64,000 nt of DNA from Natribacillus halophilus (GCF_900100185.1 NZ_FNEN01000001.1:270220-334219); one strand, 5' to 3'; shown: positions 8,853 through 17,868, counted from the first letter of the stretch. Numbers and translations: made by a program. The notes: a model not told the origin generated them from the letters alone.

Positions 8853-10313
8853 TTATTGTTCCTGATAGCGTAATACCGGTTGTCTCGCTGCCTTGGTTTC
8901 ATCAAGTCGGGAGATAACCGTTTCATGGGGAGCCTCAAGTACGAGGTCCGGGTCTTCTTCGGCCTCTTTGGCGATCGCGATCATCGCGTCGGCGAAGTCA
9001 TCGAGGGTTTCCTTGGTTTCGGTTTCGGTCGGTTCCACCATCATGCACTCTTCCACGTTAAGCGGGAAGTAAATGGTCGGCGGGTGAAACCCGTAATCAA
9101 GGAGACGCTTGGCAATGTCAAGGGCGCGCACACCGAGTTTCTTTTGCCTCTTGGCCGAGAGCACAAATTCATGCTTGCAGTATTGGGGATACGGAATGTC
9201 GTAATACGGTTCCAGCCGTTTCCTGAGATAATTGGCGTTCAAAACCGCATTTTCGGATACCTGGTGCAAACCTTGAGAACCCATCGAACGCATGTAAGCA
9301 TACGCCCGCATGTTTATGCCAAAGTTTCCATAAAACGGTTTGATACGGCCAATGGCATCCGGACGATGATAGTCCCATTTGTATTGCTCGCCATCTTTAA
9401 CGAGCAACGGGCGCGGGAGATAAGGGACAAGCTCTTCTTTCACCCCCACAGGGCCGCTTCCGGGACCACCGCCTCCGTGAGGACCGGTAAACGTTTTATG
9501 CAAGTTCATGTGCACGACATCAAAGCCCATGTCCCCGGGGGTCGCTTTCCCCATAATCGCGTTGGAATTGGCGCCATCGTAATAGAGTTTTCCGCCGGCA
9601 TTGTGGATGATTTCCGCCATTTCCACGATATCTTCTTCGAACAACCCGAGCGTGTTCGGATTTGTAAGCATAAGCGCTGCCGTATCCTCGCCGGTGACTT
9701 CCTTGAGATGGTCCATATCAACGAGCCCGCGCTCGTCTGTTTTCACCGTCACCGGATCAAAGCCGGCCACACCCGCGGAAGCAGGGTTCGTCCCATGGGC
9801 GGAATCCGGTACGATCACTTTCGTTCGCTGCGTTTCCCCGTTGGCTTCATGGAGGGCGCGAATCATCATCAAGCCTGTCCATTCACCGTGGGCACCGGCG
9901 GCCGATTGCAGGGTGACTTCCTGCATGCCGGTAATTTCGGCAAGGGAGGCCTGCAATTCATGCATCAGCCGCAGAGCCCCCTGCACCTGGGGCTCCGGCT
10001 GATATGGATGCAGATGCGCGAGCCCCGGGAGACGGGCGATAACTTCGTTGATTTTCGGATTGTATTTCATCGTACAGGAACCGAGGGGATAAAAACCGGA
10101 ATCAATCCCGAAATTACGTTTTGAAAGCGCCGTGTAATGGCGAACCAGTTGTAGTTCCGACACTTCCGGGAGTTCCGGTTCCTCCTGACGCACATAATCC
10201 GCGGGCAGCAACTCTTCGACATTTACATCCGGTACATCATTTTCCGGCAACGATCCTCCCCTGCGGCCGGGCTTGCTCATTTCAAAGATCAGCGCTTGGT
10301 CCTTTTGTTTCAT
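8853..10313 (-). CDS. gcvPB: Glycine dehydrogenase (decarboxylating) subunit 2
   Basis: The PLP-binding half of the two-subunit P-protein of the glycine cleavage system, which decarboxylates glycine and passes aminomethyl to the lipoyl arm of GcvH. The PLP lysine is in [14 protein letters not shown], preceded by [12 protein letters not shown]. The early [16 protein letters not shown] segment is typical of subunit 2. Length 486 aa. GGAAGTG sits 9 nt before the ATG. It is the last gene of the operon, 86 bp after gcvPA, and is followed directly by the terminator. Confidence 0.97.
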   Translation of the reverse strand: MKQKDQALIFEMSKPGRRGGSLPENDVPDVNVEELLPADYVRQEEPELPEVSELQLVRHYTALSKRNFGIDSGFYPLGSCTMKYNPKINEVIARLPGLAHLHPYQPEPQVQGALRLMHELQASLAEITGMQEVTLQSAAGAHGEWTGLMMIRALHEANGETQRTKVIVPDSAHGTNPASAGVAGFDPVTVKTDERGLVDMDHLKEVTGEDTAALMLTNPNTLGLFEEDIVEMAEIIHNAGGKLYYDGANSNAIMGKATPGDMGFDVVHMNLHKTFTGPHGGGGPGSGPVGVKEELVPYLPRPLLVKDGEQYKWDYHRPDAIGRIKPFYGNFGINMRAYAYMRSMGSQGLHQVSENAVLNANYLRKRLEPYYDIPYPQYCKHEFVLSAKRQKKLGVRALDIAKRLLDYGFHPPTIYFPLNVEECMMVEPTETETKETLDDFADAMIAIAKEAEEDPDLVLEAPHETVISRLDETKAARQPVLRYQEQ

Positions 10314-10399
10314 GAGGCGTTACACTTCCTTTCCAGTTCGTATGTCCGCTAAGCGTATGGTAGCTCATTAGTGCAGTGCGGGTCACTCACCCATATCAC

Positions 10400-11758
10400 C
10401 TAACCCGCGTGCTTTTGCAACGCGTCCACCAGTCGATCAATCTCTTCTTTCGAGCGCCTTTCTGTCACACAGACGAGCATGTGGCGGTCGTTTTCTCCGG
10501 CAAAGCGACCGAGATCCAGGCCGCCGATGATACCTTCGGAAAATAACGCTTCATTCACTCGCTCCGCCGCTTGGCCGACATCGATGACAAACTCGTTGAA
10601 ATAAGCGCCGTCATACACGAGGGAAAAACCGGCCGCCTGTAACGATTGTTTTGCGTAGTGCGCTTTTTGCATGTTTCGCACAGCCATGTCCTTGACGCCG
10701 TGCTTTCCGAACGCGCTCATAGCGACTGAGGAAGCGAGCGCGTTTAACGCCTGGTTGGAACAAATATTCGAGGTGGCCTTATCCCGGCGGATATGCTGCT
10801 CGCGCGCCTGTAACGTCAACACATAACCGCGCTGGCCTTCTTCATCGACGGTTTCGCCGACGAGTCTACCCGGCACTTTGCGCATAAATGCTTTTTTGGT
10901 AGCAAAATAACCACAGTGTGGACCGCCGTATTGTCCCATGATGCCAAAGGGCTGCGTGTCGCCGACGACAACGTCAGCGCCGAATTCGCCGGGTGGCGTG
11001 AGCATGCCAAGGGCGAGGGGGTTGCTTTTCACAATCAGAAGCGCGTCCACTTCGTCGGCGGCCTCACGCAGTGCCGCCAAATCTTCGATCGTCCCGTAAA
11101 AGTTCGGATATTGCACAAGGACTCCGGCCACATCATCGGTTAAGCTTTTCTTTAAGGCTTTGACATCCGTCGCGCCAGCCTGGGCGGGGACAGTTTCCAG
11201 CGTGAGCCCCGGGCCGTTCACAAACGTCTGCACGACATCCCTGGCTTCCGGATGGACCGTTTCCGAGATTAAGATCGTTTTCTTTTTCATCCGCTTCTGC
11301 GTCGCTGCCATCAGCGCCCCTTCCGCAAGGGCCGTATGGCCGTCATACATGGAGGAATTCGCCATCTCCATGCCGGTGAGGGTGGAAATCATGCTCTGGA
11401 ATTCAAAAATTGCCTGCAGCTCCCCTTGCGAAACCTCCGGCTGATAAGGCGTATACGCTGTGTAAAACTCGGATCGTGAAATCACTGCGTCCACCGTTGC
11501 CGGAATATGGTGGTCATAGACACCGGCCCCCAGAAAGGTCGGATGATCTTTCATCGACACATTTTCAGCCGCGAGTGATTGAAAATAATCAACGAGCGCG
11601 TGCTCAGACAAAGCTTCGCCTACATTCAGCGCCGCATCGGGACGGACGCTTTCCGGAATATCGGAAAATAATTCGGCTACGTCACTGGCGCCCACAGTTT
11701 CCAGCATCTCGCGTCGATCATCTTCTGTCATCGGTAAATAACGATGGGTCTGTCCCAT
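10400..11758 (-). CDS. gcvPA: Glycine dehydrogenase (decarboxylating) subunit 1
   Basis: The N-terminal half of P-protein; it pairs with GcvPB to form the active glycine decarboxylase. Family landmarks are FLGAGVYDHHIPA (about 76-88), YTPYQPEVSQGELQ and GQYGGPHCGYFA. The ATG at 11758 is used because GGAGGG lies 7 nt upstream; a longer frame beginning 15 nt earlier has no such site. It starts 15 bp after gcvT ends, in the same transcript. Confidence 0.96.
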   Translation of the reverse strand: MGQTHRYLPMTEDDRREMLETVGASDVAELFSDIPESVRPDAALNVGEALSEHALVDYFQSLAAENVSMKDHPTFLGAGVYDHHIPATVDAVISRSEFYTAYTPYQPEVSQGELQAIFEFQSMISTLTGMEMANSSMYDGHTALAEGALMAATQKRMKKKTILISETVHPEARDVVQTFVNGPGLTLETVPAQAGATDVKALKKSLTDDVAGVLVQYPNFYGTIEDLAALREAADEVDALLIVKSNPLALGMLTPPGEFGADVVVGDTQPFGIMGQYGGPHCGYFATKKAFMRKVPGRLVGETVDEEGQRGYVLTLQAREQHIRRDKATSNICSNQALNALASSVAMSAFGKHGVKDMAVRNMQKAHYAKQSLQAAGFSLVYDGAYFNEFVIDVGQAAERVNEALFSEGIIGGLDLGRFAGENDRHMLVCVTERRSKEEIDRLVDALQKHAG

Positions 11759-11773
11759 GATGAATCCCTCCAA

Positions 11774-12868
11774 TTATCGCTTGTAAAACGGCGTCGGCAC
11801 GATTTTTGCCTGCAAGTTTCGTTTTCGTACCCCTACGGTCAATTCTGTATCAAGGACCGCGTATTCAGCATTCACGAGCGCGAGACCGAGATTTTTTCCC
11901 AGTGTCGGGGACTGTGTACCCGACGTCACATGACCGATATCGTTGCCGTTGTGATCATAGACAGGGTAATCTGTGCGCGGAATGCCTTTTTCAATCATTT
12001 CAATCCCGACGAGTTTGCGCGCCGGTTTGTTTTCTTTTTCAGCAGCCAGCGCTGCTTTACCGATAAAATCGGCTTCTTTATTCACTTTCACGGCGAAACC
12101 GAGTTTGGCTTCCAGAGGACTGATCGTCTCTGAGATTTCCTGGCCGTACAACGGCAAGCCGGCTTCAAAACGGAGCGTGTCCCGCGCCCCTAAGCCGCAC
12201 GGCTGAATGCCCGCGCTTTCACCGGCCTGAAGTAACGCGTCCCAAATTTCGCCGGCTTCGGACGAATCACAATAGATTTCATAGCCATCTTCACCGGTGT
12301 AGCCGCTGCGGGAGACGATCGCAGGCCTGCCATTGATATCCACTTCTGCTTTAAAGCGAAAGAACCCAATCGACGATACATCTTCTTCGGTCAGCGATTG
12401 CAAAACTTCCATCGCTTTCGGGCCTTGCAACGCGAGCAGCGCGTAATCGTCAGAGACGTCGGTAACGATCGTTCCCGCTTCCGCATGTTGTTTGAGCCAG
12501 GCAATATCCTTCTCGCGGTTAGCGGCGTTAGGAATGACCATATACTTGTCTTCCGCCAATTGATAGACGAGAAAATCGTCAACGACGCCGCCGGTTTCAT
12601 TGCACATCAATGAATATTGCGCTTTCCCTACTTCCAGCCTGGAAACATCGTTGCTCATGATCCTTTGCATCGTCGTATACGCTGTTTCCCCCGCGATTAA
12701 GGCCTCACCCATATGGGAAACATCGAAAAGGCCAACCGCCTCTCGTACCGCCTGATGTTCCGCCTTGATGGATTCATACTGCACAGGCATTTCAAAGCCT
12801 CCGAACGGCACCATCTTGGCCCCTAACGAGACATGCCTGTCGTATAAAGCGGTTCTCTCTTCTGCCAT
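11774..12868 (-). CDS. gcvT: Aminomethyltransferase (glycine cleavage T protein)
   Basis: Takes the aminomethyl group from GcvH and gives 5,10-methylene-tetrahydrofolate and ammonia. Diagnostic features are GGFEMPVQYESIKAEH near residues 23-38, GLFDVSHMGE near 46-55, and SRSGYTGEDGYEIY in the folate domain. Length 364 aa. GAGGAGGAG precedes the ATG. It is the first gene of the operon, with a 5' leader of more than 300 nt that holds a tandem glycine riboswitch, a terminator and a dispersed repeat. Expression should rise with glycine. Confidence 0.97.
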   Translation of the reverse strand: MAEERTALYDRHVSLGAKMVPFGGFEMPVQYESIKAEHQAVREAVGLFDVSHMGEALIAGETAYTTMQRIMSNDVSRLEVGKAQYSLMCNETGGVVDDFLVYQLAEDKYMVIPNAANREKDIAWLKQHAEAGTIVTDVSDDYALLALQGPKAMEVLQSLTEEDVSSIGFFRFKAEVDINGRPAIVSRSGYTGEDGYEIYCDSSEAGEIWDALLQAGESAGIQPCGLGARDTLRFEAGLPLYGQEISETISPLEAKLGFAVKVNKEADFIGKAALAAEKENKPARKLVGIEMIEKGIPRTDYPVYDHNGNDIGHVTSGTQSPTLGKNLGLALVNAEYAVLDTELTVGVRKRNLQAKIVPTPFYKR

Positions 12869-12892
12869 GTCATCTCCTCCTCAAGAAATTAT

Positions 12893-12978
12893 TAAAGAAA
12901 ACTTGGCTTATCGCCAAGCCTGGCGAAAGCCTTAGTTGCACTTATGCATGAGTAAGAAAGTTATACTTTCTTATCTGC
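12893..12978. repeat. Dispersed hairpin repeat, copy A (full length)
   Basis: An 86-bp element from TAAAGAAAACTTGGC to CTTATCTGC. It contains the hairpin CTTGGC/GCCAAG and, near the other end, AAGAAAGT/ACTTTCTT. It differs from copy C at 62709-62793 at only a few positions plus small indels. It lies in the gcvT leader, between the riboswitch terminator and the gene, so it is transcribed. Confidence 0.8.
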
Positions 12979-13023
12979 AAAAAAAGACAGAACTCTCCAA
13001 CGATGTCGTTGAAAAGCTCTGTC
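12979..13023 (-). terminator. Riboswitch-controlled terminator ahead of gcvT
   Basis: In the minus direction GACAGAGCTTTTCAACGA pairs along its length with the following TCGTTGGAGAGTTCTGTC (some G-U pairs), then T7. The 5' arm begins with GACAGAG, which also closes the second aptamer, so glycine binding should disrupt the terminator. Confidence 0.88.
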
Positions 13024-13209
13024 CTTATACCAGAAAGTTTCCCTTTTGCCGGCATCTTTCGGCAAAAAATGTCTTCGTGGGTGGCCGCTATCGGCGCTCT
13101 CCAGAGTTGCGTCAGACAGAAGTACGTGTGCCTGAGAGATTCACCGGATGGGGCTTGCTCCTTCGGCGCCGTTTTAGTCTGCCAAACAAAAACGGGCTCT
13201 CCCTCTGTC
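13022..13209 (-). ncRNA. Tandem glycine riboswitch of the gcv operon
   Basis: Two glycine aptamers in series on the minus strand. Aptamer 1 (13209 to about 13111) has GGGAGAG, GGCGCCGAAGGAGCAA and GTGAATCTCTCAGGCA, all classic. Aptamer 2 (about 13108-13022) begins CTCTGGAGAGCGCCGA and ends GGAAACTTTCTGGTATAAGG then ACAGAG; it is recognisable but more divergent. The terminator directly downstream makes this an ON switch: glycine permits gcvT-PA-PB transcription. A weak promoter (TTGTGA, 18 nt, CACAAT) may lie just upstream. Confidence 0.93.
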
Positions 13210-13345
13210 ATCAACCGCCTATTCTATTGTGCATAAAATCCCGCGATATTCACAAACTAACAGAGTTAAGAAATATATGTTATCTCCAGTTTAGCATGGC
13301 ACGCGCACTTTGCCAATCTTTTCGCCAAAAATAAAAGGAGACGCT

Positions 13346-14986
13346 ATGCACATCGATATAAGTTTTTCGACAGATTGGGAAGAAACATTTAAAGCAGCCC
13401 TCGACAACGAGGGTCCCTGGGCTTCGTGGGAGATGTTTTCGCTCGCCTATGAAGCGGAAGAACACAAAGCGGTTCCGTCTTTCGATGGACTCGTCGCGCC
13501 CACGCATTTGCCGGAGCTTTCCCTGTATGACCACCAATGGGAAACCGCCAGGCGGGTCGTGGAAGATATGAACGGTAAAGCGATCCTCGCTGACGAAGTC
13601 GGGCTCGGAAAGACGATTGAAGCCGGCCTTGTCCTAAAGGAATATATGATTCGCGGACTCGTGAAAAAGGCGCTCATTCTTTCACCGGCTTCCCTCGTCA
13701 ATCAATGGACACAAGAGTTAAATGAAAAATTTTACATCCCGGCTGTTCCCCAGAAGAAGACGTATGTATGGGATCAGTGCGATGTCGTCGTCGCGTCGAT
13801 GGATACGGCGAAAAGAGCGCCGCACCGGGACATCGTCATGGAACAGCCTTATGACATGATCATTATCGACGAAGCCCATAAATTAAAAAATGCCAACACG
13901 AAAAACTATGCCTTCATCAAGTCGCTTAAAAAGCGTTTCTGTTTACTCTGCACCGCCACCCCCGTGCAAAATCGTATCGAGGAACTTTTTCACCTCGTTT
14001 CGATTTTAAAACCCGGGCACCTCGGAGACGAACGCAGCTTTAAAGCACAATACAAACACGAACAGGCATCCGAAGATATTCAAGCGCTCGTGCAAAATGT
14101 GATGGTACGCAATCGCCGAGACAATACAAATGTCACCTGGACGAAACGTCATGTGGAAAATTATAGCGTGGAGCAGACAGAAGAAGAACGAGCGATGTAT
14201 GACGCCGTCTGCGACTTAAAACAAACCGTCCATGATCTGCACGGATTTTCGCTGACCACGTTGCAACGGGAAGCTTGCTCCAGTAAGGAAGCCCTGGGCG
14301 TCACGATTTCGAACATGCTGAAAAAAGGCATGTTGAGCGAAGAACAGGTCACCCCCCTCGTGACGATCATGAATCAAGTGAAGACGAATGCAAAGGCCGA
14401 ACAGGTGTTGAAACAATTACAGGCATCTGAGGAAAAAACGGTTATTTTCACCGAATACCGCGCCACCCAGCTGTATTTGCAGTGGTTTCTCGCGCAGCAT
14501 AAAATCCGTTCGGTCCCGTTTAGAGGCGGATTTAATCGCGGAAAAAAAGACTATATGCGTATGCTCTTCCGTGACCATGTGCCGGTCATGATCGCGACAG
14601 AAGCCGGGGGCGAAGGATTAAACTTACAGTTTTGCCATCACATGATCAATTATGACCTGCCCTGGAACCCGATGCGCGTCGAACAACGAATCGGTAGAAT
14701 TCACCGCCTCGGTCAGGAACAAGATGTTCACATTACGAACTACGCCATTGACAATACCGTCGAACAACGCATTCTCCATCTTCTCTATGAGAAAATCAAT
14801 ATGTTCGAAGGCCTCATTGGCCGTCTCGATGACATTCTTGAACGGTATTCAGGACAAGCGCTGGAAAAATACGTCGAGGATGCCCTTGATTCGGGCACTG
14901 AAGGGGAAGCCCGGCTCAAACTTCACCATTTGACGGAACTCATGAACCAGGAGGATGACCCGTATGAAACAGGCAGAAGTTCATAA
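13346..14986 (+). CDS. yqhH: SNF2-family helicase-like ATPase YqhH
   Basis: Superfamily 2 DNA translocase of the SNF2/RapA type, 546 aa. Motif I is DEVGLGKTIEAG (about 83-94), motif II IIIDEAHKLKN (about 170), motif III CTATPVQN, and the C-terminal lobe has TEAGGEGLNLQ and the RIGRIHRLGQ arginine-finger motif. The ATG at 13346 follows AAAGGAGA by 4 nt. It is divergent from the gcv operon and overlaps yqhG by 23 bp, a pairing conserved in B. subtilis. Role unknown; RapA-like release of RNA polymerase is one possibility by analogy only. Confidence 0.9.
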   Translation: MHIDISFSTDWEETFKAALDNEGPWASWEMFSLAYEAEEHKAVPSFDGLVAPTHLPELSLYDHQWETARRVVEDMNGKAILADEVGLGKTIEAGLVLKEYMIRGLVKKALILSPASLVNQWTQELNEKFYIPAVPQKKTYVWDQCDVVVASMDTAKRAPHRDIVMEQPYDMIIIDEAHKLKNANTKNYAFIKSLKKRFCLLCTATPVQNRIEELFHLVSILKPGHLGDERSFKAQYKHEQASEDIQALVQNVMVRNRRDNTNVTWTKRHVENYSVEQTEEERAMYDAVCDLKQTVHDLHGFSLTTLQREACSSKEALGVTISNMLKKGMLSEEQVTPLVTIMNQVKTNAKAEQVLKQLQASEEKTVIFTEYRATQLYLQWFLAQHKIRSVPFRGGFNRGKKDYMRMLFRDHVPVMIATEAGGEGLNLQFCHHMINYDLPWNPMRVEQRIGRIHRLGQEQDVHITNYAIDNTVEQRILHLLYEKINMFEGLIGRLDDILERYSGQALEKYVEDALDSGTEGEARLKLHHLTELMNQEDDPYETGRSS

Positions 14987-15755
14987 TTATTTACGCCGCT
15001 TTTTCCAGGCCGGCGGCGCAGAGGTGCTGCAAAGCACGCCCCCAAAGTTGGATGTTCAACTCAACAAAACCCTTGATCTTGAATTAATGAACCGCCCTTT
15101 TTACTGGCATTACCTGGAGAAAACCGGCGGTGACCCGAATCCGCTGAAAATGCACTTGTCCACAAATATGCAATCCACTGCAAAGGCGGAAGAAAAAGTG
15201 CATTTCGGCTCCCCGCGCCTGCATCAAATTTTTGCTTCCGCTGCTGACAAAGGCGCGGTGACCCGGCTTTACGAACAACACGATGAACAAAGCCAAACGC
15301 CCCTATATCCGTGGCTGGGGTTAAATATACGTATTTCTTACACATGTCACCGCAGGCGCGATGACCTTCGCAGCTTCGGCGTGCAACTCATCAGCGGGGA
15401 AACGATCGACGCGTTTATGAAACGACTGTCACCGCTCCCCCTTGTCCCTGCGATCCCCGACTATACATTTACCATGGCTCACTTGATTCAGCCGACGAGC
15501 GCCGTGCAAAGAATTAAGAAGTATCTCCTTGACGATATTCAGGGTCAAAAGCATACGTGGGCCAATGAAGCGACGAAACGCATGGAAGAAGACTTAAGCT
15601 TACTCGATCGTTTTTATGATGAAAGGGACGAGGGTAGCGATGCGTATATGTTGGAAAAAGAAGCCATTCACCAGCAATACCAACCGGCGATTGAACTCAC
15701 CTTTATCAACGGGGGCCTCTTTTACTTGCGTAAGGATACAGGGGCACATCTGTGA
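14964..15755 (+). CDS. yqhG: Conserved protein YqhG
   Basis: A 263-aa soluble protein starting MKQAEVHNYLRRFFQ, the length and context of B. subtilis YqhG. No known catalytic motif is visible. The ATG at 14964 sits 9 nt after AGGAGG, inside the 3' end of yqhH, so translation is coupled; an ATG at 14955 directly abuts the site and is less likely. The strict pairing with the YqhH helicase suggests the two work together, but this is inference. Confidence 0.88.
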   Translation: MKQAEVHNYLRRFFQAGGAEVLQSTPPKLDVQLNKTLDLELMNRPFYWHYLEKTGGDPNPLKMHLSTNMQSTAKAEEKVHFGSPRLHQIFASAADKGAVTRLYEQHDEQSQTPLYPWLGLNIRISYTCHRRRDDLRSFGVQLISGETIDAFMKRLSPLPLVPAIPDYTFTMAHLIQPTSAVQRIKKYLLDDIQGQKHTWANEATKRMEEDLSLLDRFYDERDEGSDAYMLEKEAIHQQYQPAIELTFINGGLFYLRKDTGAHL

Positions 15756-15760
15756 ATGTA

Positions 15761-15791
15761 AAAAACACCCGTCTGCACGACGAGTGTTTTT
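15761..15791. terminator. Bidirectional terminator, yqhG / yqgW
   Basis: AAAAACACCCGTC, a 5-nt loop and GACGAGTGTTTTT (one mismatch) lie between the convergent stops at 15755 and 15792. Confidence 0.85.
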
Positions 15792-15962
15792 CTACATTTC
15801 GGGAGCTCCGCTCACGAATAAAGTCATGATGCCGAAAAAACCAAACACGAGAACACTGAGTGCCGAAAACCCAACGCCAAGAAAATTCCTGCGCTTCAGT
15901 TCCCGGAAAAAAGCAACAACCGCGAGGATTGCCACCGCTGTTGAGATTGATCCCATTGCCAT
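15792..15962 (-). CDS. yqgW: Small DUF2759 membrane protein YqgW
   Basis: A 56-aa protein with two hydrophobic helices (about 5-18 and 29-50) separated by a basic turn (RELKRRN). Size, topology and position beside yqgX match the DUF2759 family; no function is known. AAGGAGAG 7 nt before the ATG at 15962 fixes the start; the longer open frame upstream overlaps the yqgX region and is not real. Confidence 0.8.
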   Translation of the reverse strand: MAMGSISTAVAILAVVAFFRELKRRNFLGVGFSALSVLVFGFFGIMTLFVSGAPEM

Positions 15963-16038
15963 ATAAATTCTCTCCTTTTCGTCATTGATTTCTTTTTCAT
16001 GTACAATGGCTACAGACCCAGATAGGAGTTGATATGTC

Positions 16039-16671
16039 ATGAATTGGAAACAAGCCCCGTTGGGCCCTGCCCAAACCAACGCCTATGTGCTCCATAACCA
16101 GGAGGGCGAAGCGGTCATCTTCGATCCCGGTGGGGCTGGGGAAGCTTTTGAAGCGGCTTTAAAAAGGGATAACATAACACCGCTCGCGATTTTGTTAACG
16201 CATGCCCACTTCGACCACATCGGCGCCCTCGACCATATCCGCGACGCATTTAATATTCCTGTTTACCTTCACAAACGTGAAGAAAGCTGGTTGGCCGATC
16301 CTGAAAAAAATCTGTCGATCGCCATGACGCCCGAGGGGATAACGAGCCGCCCCGCGGATTATTTACTCGCTGGGGAAAAGACATTACCCGTCGGTCCCTT
16401 TACATTTCAATTGTATGAAACCCCGGGGCATTCGCCTGGAAGTCTCTCCTATTATCACGAAGCAACGGGCACGGTTTTCTCCGGGGATGTTCTTTTCCAG
16501 GCGGGGATCGGCCGCACCGATCTTCCAGGTGCTGATGAAGGCACGCTTCTTGGAAGCATCCACCATAAACTTCTGGAACTGCCGGAAAATACAGCCGTTG
16601 CCTGCGGCCATGGACCGACGACCACGATCGCCGCAGAAATGGATACAAACCCTTTTCTAAACGGGCTATAA
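16039..16671 (+). CDS. yqgX: MBL-fold metallohydrolase YqgX (glyoxalase II-like)
   Basis: Metallo-beta-lactamase-fold hydrolase, 210 aa. The dinuclear metal motif THAHFDHIGALDHI is near residues 54-67, followed by a His in ETPGHSPGS (near 135), an Asp in FSGDVLFQAGIGRTD and a C-terminal CGHGP His. Proteins of this subgroup hydrolyse thioesters such as those of bacillithiol or glutathione; the substrate here is not known. It is flanked by the opposite-strand small membrane genes yqgW and yqgY, as in B. subtilis. Confidence 0.9.
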   Translation: MNWKQAPLGPAQTNAYVLHNQEGEAVIFDPGGAGEAFEAALKRDNITPLAILLTHAHFDHIGALDHIRDAFNIPVYLHKREESWLADPEKNLSIAMTPEGITSRPADYLLAGEKTLPVGPFTFQLYETPGHSPGSLSYYHEATGTVFSGDVLFQAGIGRTDLPGADEGTLLGSIHHKLLELPENTAVACGHGPTTTIAAEMDTNPFLNGL

Positions 16672-16692
16672 AGGCGGTTCATTAACCGCCTT
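16671..16692. terminator. Hairpin between yqgX and yqgY
   Basis: AAGGCGGTT, a 4-nt loop and AACCGCCTT separate convergent stops; the T-tract is short. Confidence 0.7.
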
Positions 16693-16697
16693 CCTCC

Positions 16698-16940
16698 CTA
16701 ATGCCCAAGAGTCGGCTCCATAATAAAGACCGTATAGAAGGAGAAGCTAACCATAAATAACGTCAAATAACCGCCAAATATGTATAAATACGTTCGTTCA
16801 GTCAGGTTCATAAAACCAAGGCCTATAAATGCGGCTGTATTTGCAAAAAATATCAGGGAAACTTCATACATCTCCCCTACGAAAAACAATACAGCGAAGA
16901 CCCCTGTCCAAAAAGCCATTACACGGTACATACGACTCAT
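16698..16940 (-). CDS. yqgY: DUF2626 membrane protein YqgY
   Basis: An 80-aa protein with three hydrophobic segments (about 6-22, 26-44 and 50-72). The start MSRMYRVMAFWTG and the length match DUF2626 (YqgY). Function unknown. A CCCTCC stretch, read GGAGGG on the minus strand, precedes the ATG. The neighbouring yqgX/yqgW context is conserved. Confidence 0.85.
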   Translation of the reverse strand: MSRMYRVMAFWTGVFAVLFFVGEMYEVSLIFFANTAAFIGLGFMNLTERTYLYIFGGYLTLFMVSFSFYTVFIMEPTLGH

Positions 16941-17051
16941 CTTGTTTTCCCCCTCCAGTTCTCTGAAGATGCTTCTTTTATTATATACGAGTGATGTGTG
17001 GCTTGTAAATTACTTTCCTTTGTTTTTACGTGACAATACGACGAATGCGCC

Positions 17052-17240
17052 CTAGCGTGATCGACGCATGCTTATCTTTAACGCCGTAGGAATCATGCCG
17101 AAAACGGTGAACAAACGCGATTTTCGTTTCTTTTTCAACCGGCGCCTTTCTTTCCGGGTCAGTTCTTTAGGAGCAGCAAAATGATCGAGCCGACGCAAAA
17201 AGGATTCGATCAAGTATTTGAAATAAGGGTTCGGATTCAT
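17052..17240 (-). CDS. yqzE: YqzE family protein
   Basis: A 62-aa basic protein beginning MNPNPYFKYLIESFLRR, with a Lys/Arg-rich middle (TRKERRRLKKKRK) and a short hydrophobic C-terminus (FTVFGMIPTALKI). In B. subtilis yqzE is the small gene immediately after comGG, and this copy has the same place and strand. The ribosome-binding site GGAGG is about 12 nt upstream, longer than usual, so the start is less certain. Function unknown; possibly linked to the competence pilus by position. Confidence 0.7.
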   Translation of the reverse strand: MNPNPYFKYLIESFLRRLDHFAAPKELTRKERRRLKKKRKSRLFTVFGMIPTALKISMRRSR

Positions 17241-17383
17241 AACGCTTAATATCCTCCCTATGTTTGAGGTTGGTATATAGCGTCTCCGTTTTGCCGTTCT
17301 TTTATTCTGATTATCTCCGCGGTGAAGATATTTTTGATCCGAAACGTGTGAATGTGTTACCCGGGTTTTATGTCTCCAGCTGA

Positions 17384-17408
17384 GTGGAACCATTCAGCGT
17401 GGCTCCAC
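17384..17408. repeat. Solitary palindrome related to the 33.1-kb array
   Basis: GTGGAACCA and TGGCTCCAC form a 9-bp inverted repeat with one mismatch and a 7-nt loop. Thirteen bases here (17383-17395) are the exact reverse complement of 33148-33160 in the second 52-bp array. Confidence 0.5.
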
Positions 17409-17472
17409 CGGCTTTTGAGGGATTACTTCACTATTTTATACTCTCCCTCCCGTTATATTTACAAAATGACGA

Positions 17473-17498
17473 GCGCTGATCACCTTAATGACCAGCGC
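17473..17498 (-). terminator. Terminator-like hairpin after comGG
   Basis: GCGCTGGTCA and its partner (one mismatch, 6-nt loop) lie 11 nt after the comGG stop, followed by a modest T-stretch. It separates comGG from yqzE. Confidence 0.6.
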
Positions 17499-17508
17499 CC
17501 GGAGTTAT

Positions 17509-17868
17509 TCAGTCTTCATCTATGTCATCATCCTCATCGTCATTTTCCGCTTTTTGCACAAAGTACTGATGTTGAACGTTTCCGCCATCTTCTACTTCGG
17601 CATTTAAGGTTACAATGTCATAATCGCTGTCGTCATTCGGCGTTATGCGATAATGAACCGTTCCTTCCGGAAATTCCCAGGAACCATCACTCGAGGTCTC
17701 ATCGTCCATATACGCTTCCCACCAGTTGACTTCCCCTTTCTCGAGCAAGATATTGCCCATTAAAAACATTCGCTGGGCTTCCAGTCCATCGCGCTCGAAA
17801 GTGAGAAGCACAGCCTGATGGCCCACCAATCCGGCTAAAATGAGGCAGATGACGAGAACAAATGGCAT
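17509..17868 (-). CDS. comGG: Competence pseudopilus protein ComGG
   Basis: Last comG gene, 119 aa: one N-terminal transmembrane segment (about 3-18) without a processing motif, then a soluble domain ending in a run of Asp/Glu. This is what ComGG looks like in other Bacillaceae: poorly conserved in sequence and membrane-anchored. The ATG at 17868 overlaps the comGF stop (TAATG), and AAAGGAG is 5 nt upstream. The identification rests mainly on order in the operon. Confidence 0.78.
   Translation of the reverse strand: MPFVLVICLILAGLVGHQAVLLTFERDGLEAQRMFLMGNILLEKGEVNWWEAYMDDETSSDGSWEFPEGTVHYRITPNDDSDYDIVTLNAEVEDGGNVQHQYFVQKAENDDEDDDIDED

Noticed and set aside
8880-10124. 414-codon plus-strand open frame opposite gcvPB
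   Set aside because: It is fully antisense to a clear enzyme gene; its composition (His, Arg, Phe, Gly) is typical of a shadow frame and no family is recognisable.
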